Part shown: positions 42,994 to 53,103 of the stretch, piece by piece
Position numbering within the stretch: the stretch's first letter is position 1
Layout of the letters: each line of letters opens with the position of its first letter
Source of the DNA: Chlamydiota bacterium
GTDB taxonomy: Bacteria > Chlamydiota > Chlamydiia > Chlamydiales > Rhabdochlamydiaceae
Direction: 5' to 3'
Assembly (NCBI GenBank): GCA_022614855.1
Contig: JAKEHU010000001.1
Span: forward strand, 1-64,000
DNA length: 64,000 bases
Notes under the pieces: model-generated
The model's input: only the letters and a program-made list of their open reading frames with translations
Databases searched by the model: none
Told to the model about the DNA's origin: nothing
Position numbers and translations under genes: made by a program

Positions 42994-45900
42994 TTATAAA
43001 TTGATTATATCTTTATTGAGCTTGCGAAAGAGAGCTAGCCACTCCTCTTTTCCCACCCCGCTGATCTGATCCTCTTGGTCAAAGTGCAAGATCCCTTTTT
43101 GAAGAGCGGTTTTTTCCTCGATGAGTTCATGAATTCTTTCTTCGACTGTATTTTTAGTGATTAATTTGAAGACTTGGACCCCTCTACTTTGTCCAATTCT
43201 ATGGACGCGATCTGTGGCCTGATTTTCCTTAGCGGGATTCCACCAGCGGTCGTAGTGGATCACAACAGAAGCGGTAATGAGATCAATCCCCACCCCTGCG
43301 GCCTGAAGCGATCCTACAAAAATTTCACAAGAGGCATCTTCTTTAAATTGAATGAGAGGGGTTTTTCGATCTATGGTTGATCCCCGAATAGAGGCATAAC
43401 CAATTGCATTTTTCTTGAGATAAAGCTCTATGATATCGAGCATATCTAGATATTGTGAAAAGACGACCACTTTTTGGCCGCTTTCTCTCGCTTCACTCAA
43501 AAGTTCGACGAAAAGATCCCATTTTCCAGACTGGTGTTTTTCATACAGGTGAATTTGTTTTGTAATCAGACAGGGATGGTCGCATATCTGTTTTAATTTG
43601 GAAAGCAGAGCAAAAATATGAACAGTAGGAGCAGGACCAGCCGTCTCTTTTAATTTTTCAAGAATGGGATTTTGATATTCCAAGAGAAGGTTTCGATAGA
43701 TCTTTTTCTGCTCCTCAGAAAGTTCACATATGGCCAGTTCTTCGGTTTTTTCAGGGAGTTCTAATAAAACCTCAGATTTTTTCCTTCTCAAAAGAAAAGG
43801 GCGGATGAGTCTAGAAAGAAGTCTTTTTTTCTCTTCATCTTTTTCCTTTTCAATCGGATTGATAAACCATTGACGAAACTGGGATTCCGGAGGAAGATAT
43901 TGAGGAAGGATCAAATCAAATAGTGCTTTTAATTCAGCAAGTCTATTTTCAATCGGCGTTCCCGTTAACCCAAGCCGCATTTTTGCCTGGATTTTTTTCA
44001 AAGAGAGATAGGTTCTCGATCTAGGATTTTTGGCAATTTGCAACTCATCAAAAATGGAAATTTCAAAAAAGAGATTTTTTAAGGAACCAATTTCACTTCT
44101 TACAATTCCATACGAAGTCAATAAAAGTTCAAAATCTCCTTTCAAAAATAGATCAATTTTTCTCTGTCCTCCATGAAAAAGATAGGTTTTAAGCGATGGT
44201 AAAAACTGTTCGATCAGTTTTTGCCAGTGAAAAATCACAGAGGTGGGACAAACAACAAGGTATATTTTTTTTCTATTTTGAAAGAGATTTCTAGAAGCAG
44301 CGATAAGAGCCAAAGCTTGGTGTGTTTTTCCAAGTCCCATTTCATCGCAAAGCAGACAGGAAAGACCATAACAATAGGAAAAAAAGAGCCATTTGATTCC
44401 AACTTGTTGATATGGTCTAAGCAGACTTTTGAGACCGGATAAATCCAGCGTTTCAATTGTTTCATATGTTTGAAATTGTTCTAATAATTTCCTGCTAGCT
44501 ATGGCAAGTTTGGTCTCTTGAATAGGAGGTTCGATTTCTTCAATTGCACAAACTTTAAGCCACTCCATTGTCGTTAAACGAACCAATTTTCCATTTTTGA
44601 GCCACCTTTTCTTCCCAATTGACTTAAGCCAGATAAACCGATTGTCTTTAAGAATAATCGTACCCGCTTCACTAAACAGGTGATGTTTTCGCTCTTGCAT
44701 TCCCTTCCATATTTCAAAAAGAGAAATTTTTCCTATTTCTGTCTCTAACACGAATTCGCAAATCCAAGGACCAACTTTTGATTGAAAATCTCTCTTAATG
44801 CTGTTTAGTTTTACATTGATCTCTTCTGCTCTTCGAAGGCGATTGTCAAGAGAAAGAATATAGGGTTGTAACCTCTCCAGTTCATAACTGATAAAGGAGG
44901 CTTCTAAAATGAACTCGATTTCTTTTTCTTGTCGATATTCTTCAGGAAGATTTGTGAGAAGAATTCTCGCAAACCCTTCTCCTTCTACAAAAGTAAAATC
45001 GCCAAAAATTTTTACCTGTTCTGGACGGTAGTTTTTTCGAAAAAAAAATTTGGGAGATACTTGAATTCTTCCCCTTTTATTTAAAGAAATAATAAGACCT
45101 ACTTTTTCAATAGGAGAAAAAGGGCTAAAAAACCCAGGAATCGTCTCTAATTCCTCAAAATTTTGGTGAATAAAAGAAGAAACATCCTCTTTTGCAACTT
45201 TTGTAAAAGGGGTAATTCGCGAAGGGGTTTTAGTAACTGCTTTTGCATAAAATCCCTTGCCTTTGACGTAAATCCATTCATCAAATTCTATGATGCTTTC
45301 CTTTTCTTCTGTAAAATCTGTACGACTGAAAAATTCCAAAGTCCCCTCTTGATTGACTCGATAAGCAAGCTGTATTCCCACAGCTGACACATGGATTTGA
45401 AATTCTTCAAATGATTGCAGCCATAAGCGATATCGATTGACAAAATCAGAGATTTTTTCTTTAGAGATGACCTTTTCAATTTGCCCAAACAAAAGACTCC
45501 TCAAAATATAGAATCCTTTTCCCGGAAGATACCCATATTTTCCAAATAGAGCAGATTGAGGAGATGTCAAATCCCCCTTTTCAAATAGATAAGCTCGAAT
45601 ATGCAAATACTGCTTTTCATCAAAAAACAGCTCATATTGAACGGAAACAGGCTCAGTATAAAGCTGTTCTCTCTTTAAATACTTTTTCACAATTCTACTA
45701 TGTCGATCTAGAAAATCAGCGATTTCGATTTGTGAAATTTCTTCTTTTTGCAGAAGAGGATCAATGGTTTTCGGGAAAAAGCCTATTTTTGGTAGATAAA
45801 TCCAACCATCGACTTCGACCATTTTTTCAGAGGGAAAAGGAGGAAATTTTTTTTCCTTAGAAAAAAATTTAATGAAAAACTTGCGAGTAGAAGGATCGTA

Positions 45901-46707
45901 GGTGATTTTTTCGATCTCTTTTTTTCCTGTAAAAAAGACTTTTAGCGTAGTTTTCACGGTAGCAAGTGTGGGAATGAAATGCAGCCAATCCTCGCGAAAA
46001 ACAAAAAACTTCCCCTTTATTTCATCAAAGGAAAAAACAAGCCAACTCGGCAGAGAAAACTCATCTGCATCTAAAAAGTCGATCTGATAAGATTTTCCTG
46101 TTTCTTGTAGTTCCATCCACCATTTAGCAAGATCGGACCAAAAGGAAAGTTCATAGCGTAAATTCTCCGTAGGTCTTCCCTGTTTCCATAATTCTAATTC
46201 TTCAAAAGAGAGTTTTGAAAATTTTAATGAAGTGGCTTCTGTTTCAATCGGCCTTTTAAAAAGAATCTCCTCAAGCTTTCTTTTCCCTTTTTGATTGAGA
46301 GGCTGCAAAATGATCACAGATTCTCTTTGCGGAGAATCGATTCGAAATTCCCCTTTATCTGTCTTCAAAAAGTGGGCTTCATAGCCATATCTTTGGCTTG
46401 CTGCCCAACAAATCCCATTCCAAAAACTATCTCGAAATCGAACATGCAATGGGATCCCATTTGACCCCATGATTTTTAAAAATGCACCGGCTAAATGTTC
46501 ACAGCTTCTTTTTTTTTCTGCTTTTTCGCAGGTGCAAAAAGCATCCAAAATTTCTCCCTCTTCTCCTAATTGAAGAAAAGGCCAAATTGCTTCTTTAGCT
46601 TCAGTAACTTCTACCTGATAAGTCCCTCCAGAAAAAAGAGGGCTTTTTACCTTTTTTTTTAAAACGAGCTGCTTTCCTATTTTCAAATCGGAAGAAGAGA
46701 AGTCCAT
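42994..46707 (-). CDS. SNF2-family helicase with N-terminal SWIM zinc finger
   Basis: A 1237-residue protein. A SWIM zinc finger at about 56-75 (CTCEKAEKKRSCEHLAGAF, C-x-C-x(n)-C-x-H) is followed by a long bacterial SNF2-specific region, then helicase domain 1 (LLCDEMGLGKTHQALALI, motif I; motif II reads DELQ) and domain 2 (VVVFSQYLDMLDIIELYLKK, SLQAAGVGIDLITAS, DRVHRIGQSRGVQVFKL). Such proteins are Rad5/SNF2-type ATPases acting on nucleic acid-protein complexes. Chlamydia has two SNF2 helicases (one near mreB next to the tig block); this one lies beside dapF. The start at 46707 is close to a long palindrome in the promoter region. Confidence 0.92.
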   Translation of the reverse strand: MDFSSSDLKIGKQLVLKKKVKSPLFSGGTYQVEVTEAKEAIWPFLQLGEEGEILDAFCTCEKAEKKRSCEHLAGAFLKIMGSNGIPLHVRFRDSFWNGICWAASQRYGYEAHFLKTDKGEFRIDSPQRESVIILQPLNQKGKRKLEEILFKRPIETEATSLKFSKLSFEELELWKQGRPTENLRYELSFWSDLAKWWMELQETGKSYQIDFLDADEFSLPSWLVFSFDEIKGKFFVFREDWLHFIPTLATVKTTLKVFFTGKKEIEKITYDPSTRKFFIKFFSKEKKFPPFPSEKMVEVDGWIYLPKIGFFPKTIDPLLQKEEISQIEIADFLDRHSRIVKKYLKREQLYTEPVSVQYELFFDEKQYLHIRAYLFEKGDLTSPQSALFGKYGYLPGKGFYILRSLLFGQIEKVISKEKISDFVNRYRLWLQSFEEFQIHVSAVGIQLAYRVNQEGTLEFFSRTDFTEEKESIIEFDEWIYVKGKGFYAKAVTKTPSRITPFTKVAKEDVSSFIHQNFEELETIPGFFSPFSPIEKVGLIISLNKRGRIQVSPKFFFRKNYRPEQVKIFGDFTFVEGEGFARILLTNLPEEYRQEKEIEFILEASFISYELERLQPYILSLDNRLRRAEEINVKLNSIKRDFQSKVGPWICEFVLETEIGKISLFEIWKGMQERKHHLFSEAGTIILKDNRFIWLKSIGKKRWLKNGKLVRLTTMEWLKVCAIEEIEPPIQETKLAIASRKLLEQFQTYETIETLDLSGLKSLLRPYQQVGIKWLFFSYCYGLSCLLCDEMGLGKTHQALALIAASRNLFQNRKKIYLVVCPTSVIFHWQKLIEQFLPSLKTYLFHGGQRKIDLFLKGDFELLLTSYGIVRSEIGSLKNLFFEISIFDELQIAKNPRSRTYLSLKKIQAKMRLGLTGTPIENRLAELKALFDLILPQYLPPESQFRQWFINPIEKEKDEEKKRLLSRLIRPFLLRRKKSEVLLELPEKTEELAICELSEEQKKIYRNLLLEYQNPILEKLKETAGPAPTVHIFALLSKLKQICDHPCLITKQIHLYEKHQSGKWDLFVELLSEARESGQKVVVFSQYLDMLDIIELYLKKNAIGYASIRGSTIDRKTPLIQFKEDASCEIFVGSLQAAGVGIDLITASVVIHYDRWWNPAKENQATDRVHRIGQSRGVQVFKLITKNTVEERIHELIEEKTALQKGILHFDQEDQISGVGKEEWLALFRKLNKDIINL

Positions 46708-46711
46708 ATTC

Positions 46712-46816
46712 GAATCTATCTTTAGAAAATTTACAAAAAATTTATTTTTATTTTCACCATCTATGCCATGTCATATCTATCTGAAAATAAACTGTAAATT
46801 TTCTAAAGATAGATTC
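46712..46816. repeat. Palindrome with perfect 24-bp arms between the SNF2 gene and dapF
   Basis: GAATCTATCTTTAGAAAATT with TACA (46712-46735) is repeated as its exact reverse complement at 46793-46816, with partial pairing inside. The right arm covers the last 14 bases of dapF including its stop codon (46803), and the left arm lies five bases upstream of the SNF2 start codon. Both genes run leftward, so the element sits in the leader of the SNF2 transcript. It is the most perfect of the palindromes seen. It may control SNF2 expression, act as a terminator of the dapF transcript, or both. Confidence 0.8.
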
Positions 46817-47579
46817 TTCCTTCAAAGATAAGAGTTGGTTTTCCTAAAATTTCTATCTTTTTCCCCACAATGACTTCAATGGTTTCCTCAGATGAAATAG
46901 CGATAGAAAATTGACCCTGGCTTTTATCTAGCTGGCTTTTTACAAAGGCAGCAGCACCATTTCCACTTCCACAGGATAAAGTTTCGCCTTCTACCCCTCT
47001 TTCATACGTTCGAATCTTTAATACTTTAGGAGAAATGGTTTGGACAAAATTGACATTTATTCCTTCAGGTTGGAATTCTCTGCTCCATCGAATTTCTCTT
47101 CCTTTTTTATCCACATCAATTTCATCAATGTCAGGAACAAATATTACTCCATGAGGAACACCGATATCTACAACAAATCCCGTAAGGCCAATGGTAGGGA
47201 AAAAATGGTTCCAAGAGAGTATTTTTGGAACTTCCAGAGAAATTGCTATTTTTTCTTTTCCAAATCTAACCGGCACCATTCCACTTGCACCTTCAATACA
47301 AAATTCCCTTTTTTTTTCTCCAAGACGCGAAATGAAATCTGCTAAACAGATTAACCCATTTCCACATAGGGAAGCTTCTTTTCCATCAGGATTAAAAAAA
47401 ACCATTCGGTAGTCCGTAAAAAGAGAACCTTGGAGTAGAATAAGCCCATCGCTTCCCACTCCATATTTTCGATTGCAAATTTGAGAAATAAAGAGACTGT
47501 TTTCTAAAGGAAATATTCTTTTAAAATCTTCTACGATAACAAAATCATTTCCAGAGTTTTGATATTTTACAAACTTCAA
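46803..47579 (-). CDS. dapF: Diaminopimelate epimerase
   Basis: A 258-residue protein that interconverts LL- and meso-diaminopimelate, a precursor of peptidoglycan. Active-site cysteines are Cys72 in LCGNGLICLA and the cysteine in SCGSGNGAAA; the N-terminal QNSGNDFVIV is characteristic. It follows clpP by two bases on the same strand; the order glyA-clpP-dapF (CT432-CT431-CT430) is conserved with Chlamydia. The stop lies within the perfect palindrome arm. Confidence 0.94.
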   Translation of the reverse strand: MKFVKYQNSGNDFVIVEDFKRIFPLENSLFISQICNRKYGVGSDGLILLQGSLFTDYRMVFFNPDGKEASLCGNGLICLADFISRLGEKKREFCIEGASGMVPVRFGKEKIAISLEVPKILSWNHFFPTIGLTGFVVDIGVPHGVIFVPDIDEIDVDKKGREIRWSREFQPEGINVNFVQTISPKVLKIRTYERGVEGETLSCGSGNGAAAFVKSQLDKSQGQFSIAISSEETIEVIVGKKIEILGKPTLIFEGRIYL

Positions 47580-47581
47580 GG

Positions 47582-48187
47582 TTAAAAAATTTCTGAATAT
47601 GAGGTTACAATTTTATCTAAAAGGCCAAAACTCAATGCTTCTTCCGGTGTATACCAGGCATCGCGTTCAATCGCTCTTTCTATCTCTTTTGCATCTTTTT
47701 TTGTCGCATTCGCATACAAATTTACGATTCTCAAGCGCGTTTTAATGATTTCTTTTGCTTGAATGGCAAGATCTGTAGCTTGTCCTTGAACCACACCCAT
47801 GATTCTCGGTTGGTGAATCATGATGCGAGCGTGTTTCGTTGCAAGCCGTCTTCCCTTTTTCGTAGCACATAAACTCAAAAGAGATCCCATTGAAGCGGCA
47901 AGGCCCGTGACTAGAGTAGTCACCGGGGAACTGATCATCTGGACCTGATCCCAGATTGCAAACCCTGCATCAACGGAACCACCTGGGGAATTAATGACAA
48001 ATAAAATCGGCTTTCCAGGATCGGTCAGTTCCAAATACCAAAGTTTGCGAATTGCGTCGTTTGCGCTCTTATCATCGATCGCATCAGAAAAAAAGATCCT
48101 TCTCGCTTTTAAAAGTTGCTCTTCGATTTTATCATCTATGGAAGACATTTTTTTTGGAGTTACTACTCGCTCTTCTTCATCGGGCAT
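47582..48187 (-). CDS. clpP: ATP-dependent Clp protease proteolytic subunit ClpP (glyA-dapF copy)
   Basis: A 201-residue serine protease starting at the ATG at 48187 after AAGGAG; an upstream start at 48208 would overlap glyA. The catalytic serine lies in GLAASMGS, the histidine in MIHQPR and the aspartate in ERDAWY. Motif FVINSPGG is present. It is one of two ClpP proteins in this window; the family's clpP1 type is in the glyA-dapF block in Chlamydia (CT431). The two may form a mixed ClpP1P2 complex. The N-terminus is longer and more charged ([13 protein letters not shown]) than that of the other copy. Confidence 0.95.
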   Translation of the reverse strand: MPDEEERVVTPKKMSSIDDKIEEQLLKARRIFFSDAIDDKSANDAIRKLWYLELTDPGKPILFVINSPGGSVDAGFAIWDQVQMISSPVTTLVTGLAASMGSLLSLCATKKGRRLATKHARIMIHQPRIMGVVQGQATDLAIQAKEIIKTRLRIVNLYANATKKDAKEIERAIERDAWYTPEEALSFGLLDKIVTSYSEIF

Positions 48188-48201
48188 TGTTCTTCTCCTT
48201 G

Positions 48202-49701
48202 TTAACAAGTAGCGTAAGTTGCCACCGAATCAATCATAAGCTCAGGGTATAATGGAAATGAAGTCAATAATTCCCTTACCTCTGCTTTTACCTTTTTCAA
48301 TACTGTTGGATCAATAATAATTTTTGCACGACTTGCAACTTTATTCACCTCAGTGGCTTTGCAAGTGGATAAAAGTTCCATGATCAATTTTGCAAGGAGG
48401 CGCATCTCCTCTTCTTTCATTCCCAGAGTAGTAACAGCAGGAGTCCCTATTCTCACTCCTGAAGCATACCAAGGTCCCATCTGATCCAATGGAATAGAGT
48501 TGCGATTTACTGTAAATCCCCCTTCGCGCAAAGCATGTTCGCACTGCCTTCCCGTCAACCCAAATGTCTTTAGAACGTTTAAAACTACTAGGTGGTTGTC
48601 GGTTCCCTTAGTTAATACCTCACAACCTCTATTAATGAGCTCATCTGCTAGGGCTTTAGCGTTGGCGACAATTTGGTGGGAATAGCGCTGGAATTCCAAA
48701 GTATTTGCCTCTTTAAAAGCGATGAACTTAGCAGCCATCACATGGGGAAGAGGCCCTCCCAAAACTAAAGGACACCCCTTATTGACAGCATCGACAAACC
48801 CTTTCTCGCAAAGAACTAGCCCCCCTCTTGGCCCTCGAAGAGTCTTATGCGTTGTCGAAGTGACAAGATGGGAAAAAGGGATGGGATTATAGTTGCCAAC
48901 CATTACTTTTCCTGCGACAAGTCCCGCAAAATGGGCCATATCCACCATTAAAACAGCGCCCACAGAATCTGCAATTTCTCGCATCTTGGCAAAATCAATC
49001 AAGCGAGGATAAGCGGAATATCCTGCAATCAGAAGAGCTGGTTTTTCTTTTTTCACCTGCTTTTGCAAAACCTGATAGTCAATCAGTCCAGTATTGGGAT
49101 CCACCTCATATTGGACAGACTGCATGATCTTTGCAGAAATATTGTGACGGTATCCATGGGTAAGATGGCCTCCGGAGTTAAGAGACATCCCCATTACCTT
49201 TTGATTGACAAGCAGCGTACGAATTTTTTCATATTCCTTGAGAGTAAGTTCATCTACCGATTTTTTCCCCAATTTCTCCAACTCTTTATTCTGCACTCGC
49301 TGGAGCAAAAATGCCCAAATGGCAACTAAATTTGCATCTGAGCCTGAATGGGGTTGCACATAGGCATAATCGCAACCAAAAATTTTTTTTGCTTCCTCAG
49401 CTGCCGCCTCTTCAATGGCATCGACATTATCGCATCCCGCATAAAACCGATGGTGAGGATATCCCTCTGCATACTTATCGGTGAGGAGATTTCCCATAGA
49501 CAATTGCACTGCTAATGAAGAAAAATTTTCAGAAGCGATCAGCTTGATAAATTGCCTCTGATCTTTTAACTCTTGAACAATTTTTTGCGCGACCAACGGA
49601 GAAGAAGATGAAATATGATCCAGTGCAGCTAAGTAGGCCACCACTCCAGAATTTCTTTTTTCCTCAGGGACTTTTGTGAAATAATTTTTTAAAAATTTCA
49701 T
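48202..49701 (-). CDS. glyA: Serine hydroxymethyltransferase
   Basis: A 499-residue PLP enzyme that interconverts serine and glycine with tetrahydrofolate. The PLP lysine is in [13 protein letters not shown], and typical motifs include [23 protein letters not shown] and [12 protein letters not shown]. It is longer than E. coli GlyA (about 417) because of an N-terminal extension and an insertion at about 140-180 ([20 protein letters not shown]), a pattern seen in chlamydial homologues. It is first in the glyA-clpP-dapF order. Confidence 0.95.
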   Translation of the reverse strand: MKFLKNYFTKVPEEKRNSGVVAYLAALDHISSSSPLVAQKIVQELKDQRQFIKLIASENFSSLAVQLSMGNLLTDKYAEGYPHHRFYAGCDNVDAIEEAAAEEAKKIFGCDYAYVQPHSGSDANLVAIWAFLLQRVQNKELEKLGKKSVDELTLKEYEKIRTLLVNQKVMGMSLNSGGHLTHGYRHNISAKIMQSVQYEVDPNTGLIDYQVLQKQVKKEKPALLIAGYSAYPRLIDFAKMREIADSVGAVLMVDMAHFAGLVAGKVMVGNYNPIPFSHLVTSTTHKTLRGPRGGLVLCEKGFVDAVNKGCPLVLGGPLPHVMAAKFIAFKEANTLEFQRYSHQIVANAKALADELINRGCEVLTKGTDNHLVVLNVLKTFGLTGRQCEHALREGGFTVNRNSIPLDQMGPWYASGVRIGTPAVTTLGMKEEEMRLLAKLIMELLSTCKATEVNKVASRAKIIIDPTVLKKVKAEVRELLTSFPLYPELMIDSVATYATC

Positions 49702-49870
49702 CTTTTTTCTCCTATTACTATCAAAAATTCCTCATTTTGTTTAACATTATAGTTAATATAACGCTCACCCCTTAAGAATTCATTAAAGAAAAATTTTAAA
49801 AATCTGTCTTTTATTGAGGTTTATAGCTAAAATGGTTACATTATCATCTTTTCCCATTCGTGAGAATAGT

Positions 49871-50638
49871 ATGTTAGAAGTGCTCAAAGTCGTTCTTCAA
49901 ATTCAAGAATTAGATATGAAAATGATCAGGCTGATGCGAATCAAAAAAGAGAGATTTAAAGAATTGGACCAAATTGCCTCGCTTAGAAAGGAGCTCCATC
50001 AACAGCTCACGGAAAAGGAAAAAGAAATAGAAGAGCTAAATAAAAATATTCGTGCCTTTGAAAGTAAAATCGAAGAGATCAATATCAGATTAAAATCTCT
50101 TGAAGATAAACAAAACCACATCAAAAAAGCCGATGAGTTCAATGCCTTGACACAAGAAATGACCTCTGCCGAAAGAGAGCGGATTTTCATCGAACAAAAA
50201 ATCTCCGACCTTGTCGATAGACGTGTGTTGGAAGAAGAGCTTTTGGAAAAAATCAAAGCAAGCCTTACCACTTCTGAACATAGCAGCCAGGCACTAGAAA
50301 ATGAAATCCAAGCCAGCATCAAGATGATCAATGATGAGGGGTCACAATTAAAAAAAGAGCGCGATGAACTGGCACAAACTGCCGATCCTGACACTCTTCA
50401 GATCTATGAAAGACTCCTAAGAAATAAAAAAGATCGCGTCGTCGTCCCCATCGAAAACCGAACCTGCAGCGGCTGCCACATCGTTCTGACAGCCCAACAC
50501 GAAAATCTCGTCCGCAAAGGTGAAAACCTGGTCTTTTGTGAACATTGCTCGCGAATCCACTACTGGCAAGAAAGCGAACTCCTGGAAGGAACAGCCACAG
50601 CTACCAAACGCCGTCGCAGACGCATGGTCGGCGCATAA
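49871..50638 (+). CDS. Zinc-ribbon coiled-coil protein, CT398/CdsZ-like
   Basis: A 255-residue protein starting at the ATG at 49871 (MLEVLKVVLQIQELD); upstream ATGs at 49814 and 49832 add a poorly conserved stretch. It has a long coiled-coil hairpin (about 10-180) and a C-terminal zinc ribbon with paired CxxC (CSGCHIVL ... FCEHCSRIHYW). This matches chlamydial CT398, reported to interact with sigma54 and T3SS or secretion components and more recently called CdsZ. It is divergent from glyA, with a 112-base gap between the glyA start and the first upstream ATG at 49814. Chlamydia-type T3SS and sigma54 control make the role plausible; the exact function in this organism is not shown. Confidence 0.75.
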   Translation: MLEVLKVVLQIQELDMKMIRLMRIKKERFKELDQIASLRKELHQQLTEKEKEIEELNKNIRAFESKIEEINIRLKSLEDKQNHIKKADEFNALTQEMTSAERERIFIEQKISDLVDRRVLEEELLEKIKASLTTSEHSSQALENEIQASIKMINDEGSQLKKERDELAQTADPDTLQIYERLLRNKKDRVVVPIENRTCSGCHIVLTAQHENLVRKGENLVFCEHCSRIHYWQESELLEGTATATKRRRRRMVGA

Positions 50639-50661
50639 AAAAATATTTGCCTATTTTTTCT

Positions 50662-50838
50662 TTAGAGATTGTTAACGAATTTATTTTCGTCGAGTTTTTG
50701 GATTATTTTGACCGCTTTTCGACTTCAAGCTTGGAGAGCTATATACTCTTGTCGATATTGCCCACCAAGATGTGAATCGAAAATCGGCTCGAAAGAACCG
50801 AAAAATCGACTGAAACTAAATCCGTTAACAGTCTCTTA
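50662..50838. repeat. Long palindrome overlapping the 3' end of an F-box gene
   Basis: Left arm AGAGATTGTTAACGAATTTA (50664 on); right arm ends CCGTTAACAGTCTCT (to 50836); the arms match at about 75 percent over 80 bases. The element overlaps the last about 30 codons of the minus-strand F-box gene (50739-52280), so its C-terminus (LSSRFSIHILVGNIDKSI) is encoded by the repeat. A half copy lies at 39361-39453. Repeats that read into proteins recall the palindromic elements of Rickettsia. Confidence 0.78.
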
Positions 50839-52280
50839 ATTAGAAGATAGAATATCGATGCGGATAATAATCCAACGCATAGAACCATCACTCCCATAGC
50901 TTTGTGAAGATAATCGCCATAGAAGAAAAAAGAAAAAATATCTTTTCCATAAGAATAGTTGCGTTTAGAAATTTCTATCCCTTCAGTTGGGAGAAAGATT
51001 AAAGAGATAATCTGATAATGGATATCGTCTAAACCAATGCCTGCTTTGGCTATATGAATAAAGATCTTATAACCATCAACGGTTAACCTTTTCACTAAAT
51101 TTCCATCCCCCATTGTAATTTGATAAATGCACTTTCCCTCAAAATTATAGATATGCAATTCATGTGGGGTAACCAGAATGAGATGATTCTTGAAAAGTTG
51201 GACATAATTAGTAAAGTATTTTGTCGGCAGAACTGACAAAAGAAAAGATTTCTCATTTCTTTTTTGTATCTTAATAGTTTTCTTAAAATTTTCTTCTTTA
51301 AACTGCAGTTCTTCACTAATTTTAATGTAATAATTAAAATCAATTATTATCTCATAATTTTCTTTATTTAAAGTTATTATAAAAGACGATTTATCTAAAT
51401 CATGATTGCCAACCATATTTAATTCTAAGGTAACCTGCCATCCTAGATCAGTTTTTATTGGATATAGGAATTCAAAATTGGTGAAATTCTTAGCAAGATA
51501 ATAAGATGTAGGCCCTTCTTTTATAAGTTGTCTTTCAATTAATTTATTCTCAGAAACATCCAACCAGATAATTTTATGTCCACCCATCCCATCAATGTGT
51601 CTTGTTAAAAAACACAAATTATCTTCATCTAAAACAGCCACCTTTTCAACAAATCCTTTAATGGTCGCAGAAACCTCAAGAATTCCAACAGTCTGACCAT
51701 TCTCTTTATCAAGTTTGAAACGCAGCAATGCATTCTTCTCATACCCATCGGGCTCTAAGGTAAACCATCGATCGGCAAAGACCCAACTTCTTACATCTTC
51801 TTTAGTGGAAGGCACTTCAATTTGTCTAGACTCTACTCGGTCAGAGAATTTTTCAATATTGTGAAAAGTTTTTCCATCTTTCTTCTGAATATACTGAATC
51901 GTGTCAGAATAAATAATTGGGTATTCTTTTAGGTTAAAAGTTTTAGAAACAAATTGCTTTAATTCGAAAGTTGTTTTTTCACAAGAATTTTCAAGAGGAG
52001 GGTGAAAATAGACTCTTGTTAAAATGGATTGTTTTTCCTCATTAGAAATTGACTCCATTTTATCTATTTGGTCAAAAATGATCTGAGGGATTCCCTCTTT
52101 CAAAAAGCTCTTGGAAAGATTTTCGATTTTCCATTTAAAATAGGTACACGTTGATCCAAGCTTTAACAATTCTTTTTTTGAAAGATAGGAAAAAATCTTT
52201 TCAAATAATTCCGGTTCTTCAAAAAGTGGATTGTAGAAGGCAGAAAACGATCCAATGTCACTAATGTTATTACTTGTCAT
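50739..52280 (-). CDS. F-box protein with C-terminal membrane segment
   Basis: A 513-residue protein starting at the ATG at 52280 (MTSNNISDIGS); an upstream frame start at 52313 adds eleven residues. An F-box-like motif is at about 18-55 (LFEKIFSYLSKKELLKLGST, CTYFK). The body (60-440) is beta-rich and without recognised repeats; a hydrophobic segment lies near 465-490 (AMGVMVLCVGLLSASIFYLL). The last about 30 residues come from a palindromic element. F-box proteins recruit substrates to eukaryotic SCF ubiquitin ligases via Skp1, so this may be a host-targeted effector. It lies just outside the F-box/ankyrin gene group and lacks ankyrin repeats. Confidence 0.65.
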   Translation of the reverse strand: MTSNNISDIGSFSAFYNPLFEEPELFEKIFSYLSKKELLKLGSTCTYFKWKIENLSKSFLKEGIPQIIFDQIDKMESISNEEKQSILTRVYFHPPLENSCEKTTFELKQFVSKTFNLKEYPIIYSDTIQYIQKKDGKTFHNIEKFSDRVESRQIEVPSTKEDVRSWVFADRWFTLEPDGYEKNALLRFKLDKENGQTVGILEVSATIKGFVEKVAVLDEDNLCFLTRHIDGMGGHKIIWLDVSENKLIERQLIKEGPTSYYLAKNFTNFEFLYPIKTDLGWQVTLELNMVGNHDLDKSSFIITLNKENYEIIIDFNYYIKISEELQFKEENFKKTIKIQKRNEKSFLLSVLPTKYFTNYVQLFKNHLILVTPHELHIYNFEGKCIYQITMGDGNLVKRLTVDGYKIFIHIAKAGIGLDDIHYQIISLIFLPTEGIEISKRNYSYGKDIFSFFFYGDYLHKAMGVMVLCVGLLSASIFYLLIKRLLTDLVSVDFSVLSSRFSIHILVGNIDKSI

Positions 52281-52387
52281 ATATAAAAAATAAATATGAA
52301 AACATTGTAACAAATTCTAAATTAAAATAAAAAAATCTGTGAAAATTTAAAGGAGCTACACCAGCTACCAAACATTTGCTGGAATTT

Positions 52388-52957
52388 TTATGTCTTACGT
52401 TTTTTAGTAGGGTTTTCTGAAGAATCTAACCTTAAGTCTGTTTGTGCTAGTAATACTTTCACTACTTCGTTATGACCATTTTTACCTGCCAGCTTCATCG
52501 CCTCATTATTATTTTCTGCAGGATCTACTTTTGGATGTTTTAGCAGCTCTCTCACCACTTCAACATAACCAAGTGCGCTTGCTTTTCGAATCGCATAGTT
52601 ATTATCAGCTGAAGGATCTACTCTTTTATCTTTTAGCAGTTCTTTCACTACTTCAACATGGCCATGTTTGCTTCCTAATTGAATCGCCTCGTTATTATTT
52701 TCTGCAGGATTTACCAAGAGATTGGATACAATTAGATTGATCGCAAGATTTTGATGATTTAATTCTATTGCTTGTATAAGCCATGATTTTGGTTTAATAT
52801 TCGGATCGAGAAATGCAACCGCTAACGAATTCCACCTCTTACAAACCTCTCGTATTCTACGGGCATTTACAGTTAGATAAGAGAATATGTGACCAATAGT
52901 TTCACCAGGAAGAAATGAAAAGAAATCATCATTATTAGTTATTTGAGACATTGCCAT
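52388..52957 (-). CDS. F-box and ankyrin repeat protein (copy 1)
   Basis: A 189-residue protein. An F-box at about 11-48 (FLPGETIGHIFSYLTVNARR ... VCKRWNSLA) is followed by ankyrin repeats with a 31-residue period (NNNEAIQLGSKHGHVEVVKE, then LLKDKRVDPSADNNYAIRKA). It ends in a basic tail (NPTKKRKT, a possible nuclear targeting signal). This domain pairing is characteristic of effectors of intracellular bacteria that hijack SCF ubiquitination. It belongs to a group of four neighbouring paralogs, and a rnpB 5' fragment follows in the gap at 53104-53160. Confidence 0.82.
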   Translation of the reverse strand: MAMSQITNNDDFFSFLPGETIGHIFSYLTVNARRIREVCKRWNSLAVAFLDPNIKPKSWLIQAIELNHQNLAINLIVSNLLVNPAENNNEAIQLGSKHGHVEVVKELLKDKRVDPSADNNYAIRKASALGYVEVVRELLKHPKVDPAENNNEAMKLAGKNGHNEVVKVLLAQTDLRLDSSENPTKKRKT

Positions 52958-53103
52958 TATAATTATCCATTAAATTATTATAACAAAAAATGAAAATGGA
53001 CACAAATAATTTAATCGAATCAAAAAGTTAGTAAGTGTTTAATTTTCAATATATTGCAAATTTTTTTCATCCCATCCTTTTATAATGTGAATTATCCTTA
53101 TCT

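Noticed and set aside
49999-50394. Minus-strand 131-codon Ser-rich frame
   Set aside because: It is the antisense of the coiled-coil gene CT398/CdsZ-like, where Glu/Lys codons read as Ser/Phe on the other strand.
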